Under the pieces are notes generated by a model. That model was not told where the DNA came from and made no database searches. It saw nothing but the letters and a program-made list of their open reading frames with translations. From NCBI GenBank assembly GCA_023014485.1, contig JAJOZX010007480.1, forward strand, positions 163,176-227,175: a DNA stretch of 64,000 nucleotides. Direction: 5' to 3'. Source of the stretch: Bathynomus jamesi (Eukaryota > Arthropoda > Malacostraca > Isopoda > Cirolanidae). Each line of letters begins with the position of its first letter. Position 1 is the stretch's first letter. The position numbers and the translations under genes are program-made. This document shows positions 46,365 to 57,915 of this stretch, piece after piece.

Positions 46365-46763
46365 CAGGGTCCCGTAAGTCTGGACCCATAGGGAAAAATA
46401 ATAAAATTACAAAATAGTCCAAAAATTTATTTATAATATATTTTTTTTATTTTTTATTATTATTTTTATTATTTTTTTATTATGATCTTACTCCGCTGGA
46501 GTTTTATTTGTGGGACCACTTGAAAGCCAAAGTGTACGAGGTCAAACTTCAGAACATTTTCCACCTTAAAGCACGCATTGTGGAGGCGTGTCAAGAAATT
46601 TCTGCGACTGTGATTCAGAAAGTGCTGTCGCAGTGGAGATTACGTCTTCAACTATGTGTGCGACACAACGGCGGACACTTTGAACAGATTATGTAATAAA
46701 TTTTTGGACTATTTTGTAATTTTATTATTTTTCCCTATGGGTCCAGACTTACGGGACACCCTG
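46365..46763 (+). mobile_element. Mariner-type element, internally deleted (399 bp), unit 2 only
   Basis: Terminal inverted repeats of about 65 bases (CAGGGTCCCGTAAGTCTGG left; inverse ends CAGGGTGTCCCGTAAGTCTG) between TA dinucleotides 46363-46364 and 46764-46765. Unit 1 has the clean site (GCCTACAATGC near 17141). Confidence 0.95.
46481..46696 (+). pseudogene. Mariner-like transposase C-terminus
   Basis: Reads DLTPLEFYLWDHLKAKVYE, then ARIVEACQEISATV, then VRHNGGHFEQIM and stop: the terminal block of mariner/IS630-type transposases (DLxPLxFxLWxxLK ... GGHFE). The rest of the gene is deleted. Confidence 0.75.
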
Positions 46764-46765
46764 TA

Positions 46766-47271
46766 CAATGCTCATTTGTAGCATTACATTTCAACAAAAA
46801 TAGATTATATTATAGTGTAATTTATACGAACACAACGCCTTGTATATACTTCTAACTAATTTGTAGTAAAAAAAATATCAACAGCAAAAAGGTGTGCCAC
46901 TGAATTGAAAATAATAACCGAAATTAAAATCTACTAAATTACATGTTTGATTGAAGGAATGGCTTTCAGTCTGAGTCAATCATCAAAAATACCAGTCATA
47001 TTACACATGCACATTGCACAACATCATACAGGGCATATTATAGGCACTATTCAAGTTGTACAACGCAAGGTGATTCGTGCTATTATAAATTTGTCATCAT
47101 AGTCTTAATGCTTGTATTTTGTAGATACAGTAGTAAATTAATGCACAACTATTTGAAATAAGGATTTTAGAATAGTTTGTAAAACCGCGGAAATCCCGGG
47201 ATTTGCTGCGTTTGTCCCACGGTTCAAGTTTATCATTTCCCGTCCGGGATCCCGGTTGAGAAACCCTAATT
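46766..47271. other. Shared intergenic DNA
   Basis: Collinear with 17141-17850, without the MITE of unit 1. A GC-rich piece (AAATCCCGGGATTTGCTGCG) is common to both. No gene. Confidence 0.5.
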
Positions 47272-47496
47272 CAGTGGTGCACAAACTTTTTTGATGTGAG
47301 GGCCAAACCAACCATGTTTTATATGTAGGGGCCAGATATATAGATATTCTATTTTTTATAAATATGCATTTTTATAACCAGGGGTAATATTTCAGATTTT
47401 TCTAACTTTTTCATTGAATTGAAAAGACCCGTGGGGCCACTGAAAAGACCCGTGGGGGCCACATTTGGCCCGCGGGACAGGGTTTGTGCATCACTG
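47272..47496. mobile_element. Non-autonomous hAT element (225 bp), unit 2 only
   Basis: Ends CAGTGGTGCACAAAC and GTTTGTGCATCACTG, flanked by CCTAATT(C). The empty site is CCCTAATTCCATG in unit 1 (near 17850). Contains TTGGCCCGCGGGACAGGGTT, typical of hAT-related MITEs. Confidence 0.9.
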
Positions 47497-47504
47497 CCTA
47501 ATTC

Positions 47505-48010
47505 CATGTACGGGAAGGAGGAACCAACAGTGAAAGCTCACAAAAATGGCCGCTCATAGAGGAAGAAGAAAACCAAAATCAAGGTCGAGGATTTTCGAGA
47601 TGCCTGGACAGTCTGCGTTTGAAAGATTGGGGGTCATGAACAGTGGGGGGGAGAGGGGGAAAATGGAATGAAGAACATTGTTCCAGATTTCACCGTTTGA
47701 GTAGATGAAAGACTGAGCATATGGATTAACCCTTGCATTAGTGAGTTGGACGAAAAAGGAATGAGAATGTGTCGATTGTCTGGTCTTGCGTGCTTTCCTT
47801 AAAATAGGAGGTACGCAGTTAGAGAGTTGAGAAGAGCATTGTCCGTTATAATAGAGTGAGGAAACATTGCGGCGAAGAGAGAGGGATTGAAAACATTCAT
47901 TAAGAGGCGGGGAAGTGATGGGACGAAAAACCTGCGATTCCATCCGATCAAGTAGAGTTGTGTCGTTTGAGCGGGGGAGCTGTTTCCATTTAAGGGTAAA
48001 ACATTAGGCC
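47505..48010 (-). mobile_element. RTE-like LINE 3' fragment, unit 2 copy
   Basis: Minus strand: SLYYNGQCSSQLSNCVPPIL, RKARKTRQSTHSHSFFVQL and VNPYAQSFIYSNGEIWNNVL. One long frame survives. This is the C-terminal region of an RTE-type reverse transcriptase, 5' truncated. Confidence 0.65.
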
Positions 48011-48324
48011 CATGTCTGTAAGAAATTTAAATTATTATTGAAATAAATAAATATTATATCTAAAATAAATTAATAAAATGATAAATATAAATATTTTGAG
48101 AAGGAGGCCTATTTTCATTTTAGTAACACAATTTACTGCGTTTTGATCTATAGGTTTTTTTTTTCAAATATTTGCATGCCTTACGACCTTGTCATGCATA
48201 AACACGTCAATAGTTTTTTGTCAATATTTTGTTTTCTTCAAACATTCGTTACTGCTCTGATATTTTAAAAATAGAGCGATTTTTATAAGAGAGGAGGAAC
48301 GCACGGAACATTTAAAAGGTTGAA

Positions 48325-48329
48325 AGGAT

Positions 48330-48364
<35 letters not shown>

Positions 48365-48565
48365 TAATAGTAATAATAATAATAAAAATAATAATAATAA
48401 TAATTCAGAAAGAACACATTACATAAGATATACATCACATCCATATAGGCACAATGTTGGCATTAACGTTTAATTTTGTATTTTTTAGTGACAAGTATTT
48501 TAATTACAGTATTCTTATGTGAATATGCCGTTGGCAGGCATAACAGCTTTTCAGGCAAAAATCTT
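48325..48565 (-). mobile_element. CR1/L2-like LINE tail, unit 2 copy
   Basis: Counterpart of 18690-18900 with a longer (AAT)n tail (48333-48403). Confidence 0.5.
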
Positions 48566-49224
48566 TGAGATTCATTTCTATTTTTAAAAAGGGAACTAAG
48601 AAATGTATCTAGAGTTTGTGGAGAAGAAAATAGAGTTGCATTTAGTTAATTCTGTCATTGCAAAGGAAAATTGAAATAAACTTCGAAATAATGGAAAAGA
48701 AAGTGTTAAACAACACGATATAATAATACAAACAGAGATGGGCACGATCTCGATCTTCAAGATCAGATCGTGATCTTGAAGATCAAGCTCGTGATCTGAT
48801 CTTGATCTTGAAGATCACTTTTATTATGGTGATCTTGATCTTGATCTAAGATCACTTTATTTCTTGTGATCTTGATCTTGAAGATCACTTTAGACTTCAA
48901 GATCACTTTTAATTTCAGATTCTTAAATATGCCGCTATGCGAATGTCATTTGTTTTTTGTCCAAGCGACATCTGGTGGCAACTTTGTTCAACACCGACTG
49001 TTTATGTTTTCTGTTAGTTGGGTGACTTGCGTCATGCGTGGGCTCATGGAAGGTGTAGTTGCTGTGGAATTTAGGCTCGTAAAAAGTGTAATTTACTGTG
49101 CAATTATGTTAAAAGTGTTCTATTAATATATTATTATATATAGGCATAAAATATAGCCTATAGGTCCATATTCATAATAAATTAATTCTAAACATATTTT
49201 ATTTACAGATTGAATTTTTTAATA

Positions 49225-52200
49225 ATGAGTGCAATTTTACAACTTCAACAGGCTCCCAAGGGAACCAAATATTCTAGGTTGTCACCAGAACAGTATTCAA
49301 TATATTTAGATAACAATGTTGGTAATAAGGATCAATCTGTGCTATTGAACGGAAAATATTTTCAAATTGTCGAAAAAACTGAAAACAGTATCAAAGTTAT
49401 TTGTATGCAGCGTACAAAGAAAACTACAATTCTGTCTGCTGGCCTCGACTCAACAAGCAATCTTCTGAGGCACCTCAGGGTTAGTACTACTTAGTAACTA
49501 AGTAGTAAGTAGCAACATTAACATAATGGTTCAAGTCATATTTTAAGTGACTCGTGCCATACAAGACTAATGCTACATTTACATAGACGTCCACTTGAAT
49601 ATATTGTGCACTTCAGATATTAATAGATTATGGACTAGTAACTACATTAAAAACTGCCGATATCCAACTATAATAAAACGCCAGGTGTATCTGTCTTTCT
49701 CTCTGTCTGATCCATGTCTGTAATTTCTCCTATTTAGTTACTGAAGGACGAAATTCGGCTTTCAATTTAACATAGGATAAAAATGCACTGATCATGGTGA
49801 AAATAATTTTAGTTAAAGATAACAAAATTTTAGAATCTTGTTAAGTATTAATTTCAACTAGAAGTTTGATACTCTGATAAATATTATACAGGGTGTTCAA
49901 GAAGTCTCTCCGCATGATAATAATTTATTTTCTTGTGCAGAAACTACATTCGGATCTTTTGGGTGAATATAAATCGGAGAAGAAATCTCGCAAGCGTCCA
50001 GCTAAAGAAGAAGATGCCAGCGGCAGCAATGCTGGCCCTGCCAAAATTGCCAAGCAGTCAACACTAAGCATGTTCCACATTTCCAAGCAAAAACCAGGAC
50101 CACCAATATGCAAGGATATCCTTGAAAAGAAGATTCTCTCGCTTGTGGCTAATGGTCTCCTACCATTGAGCCTAGTTGAACTACATGAATTTAAGGATCT
50201 TCTTTCATGTTAGTATAACTCAAATATTTTGCTATTTTTTCCATAGCTAATATCTGATTAAAATAATTAATCATATTATTTGTATGAACATTAGACTATC
50301 GCTAGCCTAGCTAAATATTTTGATATTTTTTCCATAGCTAATCTATTGTATTTGTTTTAATTTTTAAATATTTTTTTCAGACGTCAACCCGGCTGTTCAG
50401 GTGCCATCTAGACGCACCCTGGCTAGATCTCTTGCAACAACAACCAGTACAATGAAGGAAGACATACAAGCAAAACTGGCAGCAGTTGACCATGTGTGTG
50501 TTACATGCGACATATGGTCAACTAATCACCGCAGTTTCATGGGAGTCACTGCGCATTGGGTATGCTATTGATTTAGTGTATATTTTTATATAATTGATAA
50601 ATTGACCATTGGTGATAGACTGATAGTCTAATAGACTTATAGAATAATCTTTTCAATTATTCGACATGTGTTCCTCATTCATTAATTTGGTGAGTCTTCA
50701 TTTTGCTGTGATTCACAGTAATTTCACACTAATTCACTGATTCTGTCATCTGTCATTGTGTCTGATTCACAGCAAAATGTGGAAGAGTCCATATTCACAG
50801 GCTGTGAATATGGACTCTTCCACATTTTGCTCTTATGGGATGGGTCACTGATGTGGTGGTATGGTAGGCGACTCATCGCTGAATTGCCTCCTTTATATCA
50901 CATAGTTCTTCTCTTCAATGTTTGGTGGCGCAGTTTAGCTGGTGCGTGTCTAACCAATATTATTAAATTAAGCTTAAAAAAATGTTCATACAAACATTGA
51001 TTTTATATTCTTACATTACGATCAATGATGACTTGTCGCGAGGATCAGCTGCACTGGCATGCCGAAGATTTCGTGGAACACATAGCTTTGATAAATTGCT
51101 GGAATATTGGACAGGATCAACTCGGAGCATGGTTTATCTTATAGAAAAGTTGTATTTACAGTCACCGACAATGCATCGAACATGGTGAAATGCTTTAAAG
51201 AGTTCGGTGTTCGTGTTCAGAATCGTACTGACGACATTGATGAAGATGATGCAGATGAAGATGATGATGAAAAAGATTCAGATGAAGAGGTTATCATCAG
51301 CAACTTTCCTGAACATTCAGGAGAGCATGGAGAGAGTCAGTGAAACTATCATCCCATATTCGATGTGCCTCCCACACATTGAACTTGGTAGCAACAACTG
51401 ATGCAGATAAAGGACTGAATTCACCTGGACTAAAGAAGAAAAGCATTCTGCAATGGGAAAATGTTCGGCGCTGTGGAATGCTGCTGGTAAACCCAAGTCA
51501 GTAGAAAAAATACAGGAAATAACTGGCGTCCAATTTAGGTACCCATGCGTCACCCGATGGAACTCAATGTACGACTCATTAAGCCAAATATATAAACATA
51601 AGAACGACGTGACTGTAGCTCTTGAAGAACTGAATCTACCCATCCTCAAAGACAATGAATTGGAATTATTTCAGAATATTTGTCTGTTCTAAAACCAATT
51701 GCAGCAGCCCTCAACAAATTACAGGCAGAGAAAGAATGCTACTACGGTTGTCTTCTTCCAACAGTCCTAGTGACTCAAGATGCCCTCGCAAGATTGGAGC
51801 CTATCCAACCAAACGACCTGCGCTTGAGACACTGCATGCCATTACTGGCAGCAGTCGTCTCTGGCTTCAATGCCAGATTTGGTCATTTTTTGTCGTTGAG
51901 CCCCGAGGTAACTGATGCCGTTTTGGCCTCAGTATCTCATCCGTATTTCAAACTTAGATGGATATCATTGTTGCAAGGGCCTAATTTCGGCGATCATGAA
52001 GCAATCAAGTCTCAAGTAAAAGACAAGCTGCAAATGGCTGTAAGAAATTGTAATTCTGACAGCAGTGGTAATAGTTCGGTGAACTCAGACCCATCATCTG
52101 AAGACGATTTCTTCAAAACTATGGACGGCTCATTCTCTGCTCCTAACAACAAGGAAGACTTGGAAGTCTCAATATTTGCAGGACACCAGTAAGGCACTCG

Positions 52201-52387
52201 ACTCTTTAGATAGGTATCCTGCTATAAAGATGATCTTCAAGAGGTATACACCACGCTACCTTCCTCTGCACCAGTGGAACGGTTGTTTTCGTTTGCTGGC
52301 ATGGTTCATAGCCCCAAACGAAGTCGTCTCTCGGATGGTAACTTTGAACAATTGGTTTTGCTGAAAGCAAATGTTTACAGCGGTTGA
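49225..52387 (+). pseudogene. hAT transposase, broken (ZBED/hobo-type)
   Basis: Segments in order: BED-like finger (ICMQRTKKTTILSAGLDSTS with SNLLRHLR), a basic linker, SLVANGLLPLSLVELHEFKD, an RNase H part with DHVCVTCDIWSTNHRSFMG, an acidic insert (about 51230-51330), VTRWNSMYDSLSQIYKH, and the C-terminal hAT dimerisation block TTLPSSAPVERLFSFAGMVH with stop at 52385-52387. Introns with GT/AG borders are probable near 49490-49930 and 50210-50380. Frame changes near 51690, 52180 and 52243 and a foldback at 50771 make it unlikely to work. The family acts in the nucleus by cut-and-paste. Confidence 0.8.
50771..50831. repeat. Perfect 61-bp hairpin inside the hAT element
   Basis: Arms 50771-50800 and 50802-50831, 30 bases each without mismatch, one-base loop. 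It starts next to a TGATTCACAG word that occurs repeatedly nearby (50710, 50763). Confidence 0.9.
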
Positions 52388-53001
52388 ACATTAAATTAAC
52401 ACTCTTAACTTGCGGTTTTTACCCTTATATTGTCAGTAATTGCGTACTGCAGTAAAACTGTAAAATTAAATTCTATGTAAAAAATGTTTACTTATATATG
52501 CTGACCATTCATTGATATGGGTTATGGACCGGTGAAATGAGAATTGAGAAAAATAGAACTAAAAACTATATGTAGGTCATTTAATAGTTTTTTTCTTTGC
52601 TGATAAGTTATGATAATACTAAGTTTTAAGTTTACCACCTGAAAACTGAAAGGGGAATCGTCAATCCCCGTGGTTTAGATCAGGTGACATGGGTAGGATG
52701 CGATGCTTGTATTGCCTCAGCCCTCAGGGGAGTATTAGGAGTGATACTTTTCAGGAGTGATTAACAAAATAATTTGTTTTTGTTTACTCTACAAGAGTAC
52801 AACTTTTTTCAATTCATATAAAAGTGATCTTAAAAAGTGATCTTGAAAAGTGATCTTCAAGATCACGATCTTGATCTGGATCTTCAAGATCACATTTTTC
52901 TGGTGATCTGATCTTGATCTTCAAGATCACTTTTTTTTGTGATCTGATCTTGATCTTCAAGATCACCAAAGTTGGTGATCTTGCCCATCTCTGAATACAA
53001 A

Positions 53002-53274
53002 TAATAATAAGAATAATAGAAAAGAAAAATAGTAAACAATACGGTAGACAGAACATGTTGAAATACCAATAATAATTAATTTCTATTATTACAAATTAGA
53101 AATTATGATACAATCTTAAAGTTACAAAAATACAGATAAATGAGGAGCATTATAACTATGGCGTAATATAATGAAACTTTTAACATATCATTTATATAGC
53201 TTGTGATTGCACACATTTAAGATTGTGAATTTTGCATATATAATAGGTGATTTTCAGTGTTTAGTAATAATTAC
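53002..53274. other. Shared flank between hAT element and LINE
   Basis: Collinear with 19040-19290; no feature. Confidence 0.5.
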
Positions 53275-53282
53275 AAGTTGCA

Positions 53283-53362
<80 letters not shown>
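53283..53362. repeat. (TA)n(TG)n(TA)n microsatellite
   Basis: Compound dinucleotide array. Confidence 0.9.
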
Positions 53363-53365
<3 letters not shown>

Positions 53366-53751
53366 AAAATACATAAATAGAGTTAATAAAGTGCTTCTTT
53401 AGTGAGTTGCGAAACGAAATTATGATGGTGCTTGTTTGATATTTCTAGATATAGCGTTCCAAATATCTGCCCCTTTGTTGGAGAGAGCATTTCTTGCAAT
53501 TTGCATGGAATAGTTTGGTTTATGTATGAAATCAGTGGGAAGCTTTGTATTATGATTATGGTTGGTTTGATCGGAGTAATCGCTCTGTGAATGGGCGAAG
53601 TATAGTATCTATTACTTGCAATTTCTGTACCTACTGATACAGACAGGAACTTTATGCAAGTCATTTAGTTTTGGAATATTTAAATTTGTGAACATTGGAG
53701 AGGTATGAGATTGCCTGTTATCATTGTTTGAGAGAGTTCGTAAGCATTTTT

Positions 53752-55106
53752 TGTTCCTATGCTGCATCACGGAAATCAAAACTTCAGTTACATTTAAGGA
53801 TTCATACAGGAGAGAAACCTCTTAAATGTGAAATTTGTTCCTTCACACATTACACAATCTAGTCTTCAGTCTCCAAGAAAACTGGGAGGAATGGGATTGA
53901 CTGAGGTTAACCAGCTGCACCAATCCTCGACCATCAGCATCGGGCAGTATCTAAAAAGTTCGAGTAGTCCTACAATAGCTCTGGTCCGTGAACACCATAA
54001 CACAAGGGTAACGCAACATACTTCCATAACCAAACTGCTCAGCACTTTGGAGGCAACAATATGACGGAAGAAGTAGAACCTGAAAGAGTACCAGCCACCT
54101 TAATAGCTAGGAAAAGTCGCAAAAGATTTGTTAAGGAACAACATGCCAAGCATGCAGAAGAATGGGAACAACATCAAAGAGCTGGAAAATATTATCAAGA
54201 GTTACAGAAAGATTATATCAACAAAGAAGGATCACTGGAATGGTTAAGGAGGGAGTTCTGCAATATGACGGAGAGCGACTAATAATGGGTGCCCAAGATC
54301 TTGCACTCCTCACAATGCATTTAAAAAATGGCTGAATAAGTACTAATGATAGGTGTAGATTTTGTCATGTTGAGGTGGAAAGTGTTGGCCATCTAATATC
54401 AGGCTGCAGGGTGCTCCTGGCAGACGGGTACTATACAGCCAGACACAATAAAATTTGTAAATATATTCACTGGAAGATTATGATAGCATTAGAATTAGAA
54501 TGCAATAAAAATGTATGGGAACACACACCTGCACCAATTACTGGAAACAACCAGTATACCATATACTATGACACAATAATCCAACAGCCACTTTTATAGA
54601 TAATTCTGCAGCAAAACCGGACATAGTAGTGTGGGACAAGAGGGAAAGGAGTGCCTTACTTATTGAGGTCAGTGTCCCAAATGATTATGGCCTTAATAGA
54701 GCGGAAAGGGAGAAAATTACAAATACCAGGCACTCATATATGATATGAAGAGAAACTGGAGATTGAAAGACGTTGCCATTCTCCCATCATAGTTGGGGCA
54801 ACAGGTATGATGAAAAACAACTTATCAACTTACCTGAACTCAATCCCAGGACAGCCCCAGGCCATAGAAATCCAAACAGGGGCTTTAAAAGGAACGGTCA
54901 CCCTCCTTAAACGAACGTTAGGACAAGTTCAGACATAGTTGAAGTGTTTGGCTTCGGGTGGAAGCCCCATTTCTAACTGTAAAAAATATATTAAAGAGTA
55001 TAAACCAAAAGCGAAAAACCCTTTAAATGTGGGATTTGTTCCTATGCTGCATCACGAAATTCACACCTTCAGAACTATTTAAGGATTCACAAGGGAGAAA
55101 ACCTTT
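53752..55106 (+). mobile_element. Composite insertion: C2H2 zinc-finger pieces around an R2-type LINE end
   Basis: Absent from unit 1 (GCATTTTTTATGGATTACT at 19757). Starts with a C2H2 finger, [20 protein letters not shown] then [10 protein letters not shown], and ends with another, KPFKCGICSYAASRNSHLQ then RIHKGEN. Between lies 1.1 kb of LINE C-terminus. Simplest reading (inference): a LINE had inserted into a zinc-finger gene or pseudogene, and a piece of that locus was then copied here. Confidence 0.7.
53853..54940 (+). pseudogene. R2/NeSL-type LINE C-terminus with restriction-like endonuclease
   Basis: Plus strand, in broken frames: SPRKLGGMGLTEVNQLHQSS; RKSRKRFVKEQHAKHAEEW; the CCHC knuckle CRFCHVEVESVGHLISGCRV; then KPDIVVWDKRERSALLIEVS with VPND, the PD-(D/E)xK restriction-like endonuclease core; and MMKNNLSTYLNSIPG near the end. 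That order (RT end, CCHC, RLE) defines LINEs with a site-type endonuclease. Stops near 54598 and frame changes near 54725 inactivate it. The RT catalytic core is absent. Confidence 0.7.
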
Positions 55107-56134
55107 TTTGGATTACTATTAGCGGATATCGTATATAATTCGTTGTACTACCCCATGCTGTGATTCCATATTGTAAGTATGGATGAATAAATGAGTAATA
55201 CAGTGTGAGGAGCGTATTTTGGGGAATTGTTTGAGTTTGAATATTATGTAGAGAAATTTAGATATTTTTCATTTGATATGTTGTGTGTGGCTTTTGAAAT
55301 TTAATTTTTCATCTAACTCGGTGCCAAGAACTTTAACTTCATTTACTTTAGCAAGAGAAATGTCTCCAATTATTAGTGGCGTGTGCACGATTACAGTTTT
55401 TTTAGTGGGATCACATACAATGATTTTGTCAAGTTTAGTAAAAGCTTATTTGCACACATCCATTCATATACATGATCTAATTGCCTGTTCACTTCGTTCA
55501 TTAGGGAGTTGATATCGTGGTGTGTCGAAGTGAGTGTTGTATCGTCTGCATACTGAATACAGTTCTATGTTTCTGAGCGAAAAAAATAATTTATATGCAT
55601 TAAGAAAAGTAAGTGTCCAAGGATATATATTGTTGTGGAACCCCACTTTCCAATATAGCATATTCTGATCAAATGTCATTTACTTTAACATACTGGTGAC
55701 AATTAAAGATATGACTTAAACCAACTTAGCATATTTTTCCTTATACCATATGTGCTTAATTTATCTAGTAATATATCATGTGAGAGCGGATGAAAGGCTT
55801 TTGACAGGTCAAGGAAAACTAGGATTGTGTTTTTTTATAGTTTAGGTTTTTATAGATATTTTCAAATTGCATCTTGATATCGTCTTCTGTGGGTGTGTCC
55901 TCCTCTAAACCCAAATTGTGTTTTTGCTAAAATATTGTATTCAGCTAAGAATTTGATTACTCTCTTATATACAATTCTTTCAAATAATTTACTTAAAATT
56001 GGCGAAGTTAGTTTTAACTCATTAAAATACAAATGTTAATTCGTTCCATTTGTAACAATTCTCCTTTTTATCTTTTTACTTGTCATTTATATTTCCAGAA
56101 CTGAAAGTTTGTGTTAATTAACTTTCTTTTTCAG

Positions 56135-56353
56135 ATATACTTGGCGAATAAAATAACCTTTGATTACTATGGCAGACCTGATGTGAAATCACTTCCATTG
56201 TTTGCTACACAGGTTGTTAATTCTGCCTCCCTGACGATGTCATTCACGTACCCTGGAGGAATGTGCGGTCGCTACGTGATTGTTGTCAGAGAAATCAAGC
56301 AAGAGTTTTTGATATTTTTTGAGCTACAAGGAACTGGATATGTTTTTCGATAA
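56135..56353 (+). pseudogene. D2: orphan last exon of a lectin-like paralogue, full length
   Basis: 219 bases after the acceptor TTCTTTTTCAG. Reads NKITFDYYGRPDVKSLPLFA, YPGGMCGRYVIVVREIKQEF, ending ELQGTGYVFR then TAA. The exon is intact but I find no plus-strand exons upstream in unit 2, so it is listed as a gene remnant. If exons exist further away it could be real coding sequence. Confidence 0.6.
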
Positions 56354-56810
56354 AAACACCACATTTAGACCATCTACAATAGAGTTTTATTATTGAATTG
56401 TACTTATGTAACACTTAGTAAATGTTACATTTATCTACTCCAAAGGTGAACATTGAAGAGTTTCCTGTTTCTTATATATAACAGAACATCATATACAGGG
56501 TGGTTACGAAGTGCTTGGGCAACAATACACTTTAATATCTTTTAGTGTACACATGATAAATGTCACATAAATGTCTCAATTATGCTTTCATATGCCGTTT
56601 ACCATTTGTTTTTATGATATGTACATTAAAAGTTATTGAAGCTTAAAGTTGCACAAGGACTTTGTAATCACTCTGTTGATTTTATATTTCACCGAGATAA
56701 TATAAACTTAGCCTGTGGCAATGTAAATTTAAAATAACTCGAGTGAACTTTTCAAGAATTTCAGCCTTTATATTCATTTTCCTTGCAAGGCCGTTTCGTC
56801 ACTTCGCTGA
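56354..56810. other. Flank after D2 exon; holds the Tc1 empty site
   Basis: Collinear with 21018-21357 joined to 23677-23850. No feature of its own. Confidence 0.55.
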
Positions 56811-57175
56811 CGGTTAGACAGGCTAAACTACAAAAAAAGAACCCAGCCGTGAAAATTTTGAGCTTCACATTGTGTCAACATTTCTGAATCTGGTATCTCC
56901 CAAAACCTCCTCACCCCCATTCAACTTGTGGGCTACCCCCCTCCCCCATTACCCCCACCCCTCCCCATTACCACACCAATCCCCCATTACCACGACCCCC
57001 ACCCTTCCCCCCACCCACACCCTTCCTCCAACCCCCACCCTCCCCCCGTTGCTTAACTACAGAAAAGAAGACAGTCATGAAAATCTTGAGCTTCACATTG
57101 CCGCCCGTAATACAATTTCTGAATTTTTTTTACAATTTCCGAATTTTTTTTCTAACAATTTCTGAAAGTGTGACG

Positions 57176-57207
<32 letters not shown>

Positions 57208-57241
57208 GACGGACAGCTCTCTTATTATAGTATATAGAAGA
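56811..57241. repeat. C-rich and (ACAG)n simple-sequence region, unit 2 only
   Basis: A nearly pure C/T-A strand with runs of C (56925-57048), a (ACAG)n/(ACGG)n tract (57172-57216), and a direct repeat of about 60 bases whose copies start near 56829 and 57056 (GAGCTTCACATTG shared). No gene. Confidence 0.7.
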
Positions 57242-57365
57242 CTAGCAGAGATACCCGGCGTTGCCCGGGATGTAAGGGTGTGTCAAAATAAGGTAAAAAG
57301 ATGAACAAAACTAAATGAACACATAAACACAAAGTTTTGGTAATTATTTTTATTCCTTGAAAACA

Positions 57366-57760
57366 TCAGACATTTTGTAGCACTTCAGTGTAAACAATGT
57401 TACGTGTTTTTCCATTGGGTGTCAAAACATAAAGATTGCGAGGTGTTCCAACACGTGAGCATCCAACATACAGTTGACCATGGGAAAAGCAGGGTTCCTC
57501 AAGTTGCAGGCCAGCAACAGTCAAAGTTTGCCCTTGGGACTTGTTTATAGACATAGCAAAACAAACCCTGACTGGAAATTGAAGCCTTTTAAATTGGAAA
57601 GGTAGATTTGAAGGATTGAGAGGAATTCGTGGGATAAAGACACCTCTCCTTTTCCACATCCTGTTAGTATGGCGGCTTCTATGAGATGTGGCTTCAACTT
57701 CTTCACGACCAATCTTGTTCCATTGCATAAACGTGGTTGGTCCAAATTTCTCAGAAGCAT
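57366..57760 (-). pseudogene. Helitron helicase (PIF1-like), C-terminal remnant
   Basis: Minus strand: LQFPVRVCFAMSINKSQGQT, LTVAGLQLEEPCFSHGQLYV, GCSRVGTPRNLYVLTP, ending LQNV and stop at 57366. NKSQGQT and YVGCSRVG are the last helicase motifs of the PIF1/Helitron family. A second frame at 57545-57770 (MLLRNLDQPRLCNGTRLVVK) gives the part before it, so there is one frame change. Confidence 0.85.
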
Positions 57761-57782
57761 AATTGGTGCTCCAACCTTGAGT

Positions 57783-57915
57783 GCACCCTTTCTCTCCCCC
57801 CCCATACACCCTTTCTCTCCCCCCCATGCACCCTTTCTCTCCTCCCCCATGCACCCTTTCTCCCCCCCATGCACCCTTTCTCCCCCCCCCATGCACCCTT
57901 TCTCTCCCCCCCCAT
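57783..57915. repeat. Minisatellite, about 6 x 22 bp (CATGCACCCTTTCTCTCCCC)
   Basis: Tandem units with variable C runs inside the Helitron. The Gly-rich frames over it are artefacts. Confidence 0.9.

Larger units (their letters stand above)
48733..52993 (+). mobile_element. hAT transposon, near complete (4.26 kb), unit 2 only
   Basis: Ends CAGAGATGGGCACGATC and GATCTTGCCCATCTCTG, flanked by AATACAAA at 48725-48732 and 52994-53001 (8-bp hAT duplication). The unit 1 empty site lies near 19040. Both subterminal regions (about 150-200 bases each) are dense arrays of GATCTTGAAGATCA-type words. A multi-exon transposase lies between, with defects. Confidence 0.95.
53275..56050 (-). mobile_element. 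Jockey/CR1-like LINE RT fragment, unit 2 copy, interrupted
   Basis: Same decayed element as 19290-20690, split by the 53752-55106 insertion. The RT YADD region is near 55500-55570 on the minus strand. Carries the (TA)n(TG)n(TA)n tract at 53283-53362. Confidence 0.7.

Noticed and set aside
53853..54940. Insertion into rDNA, as expected for true R2
   Set aside because: No 28S sequence on either flank; the element is only R2-type by domain order.
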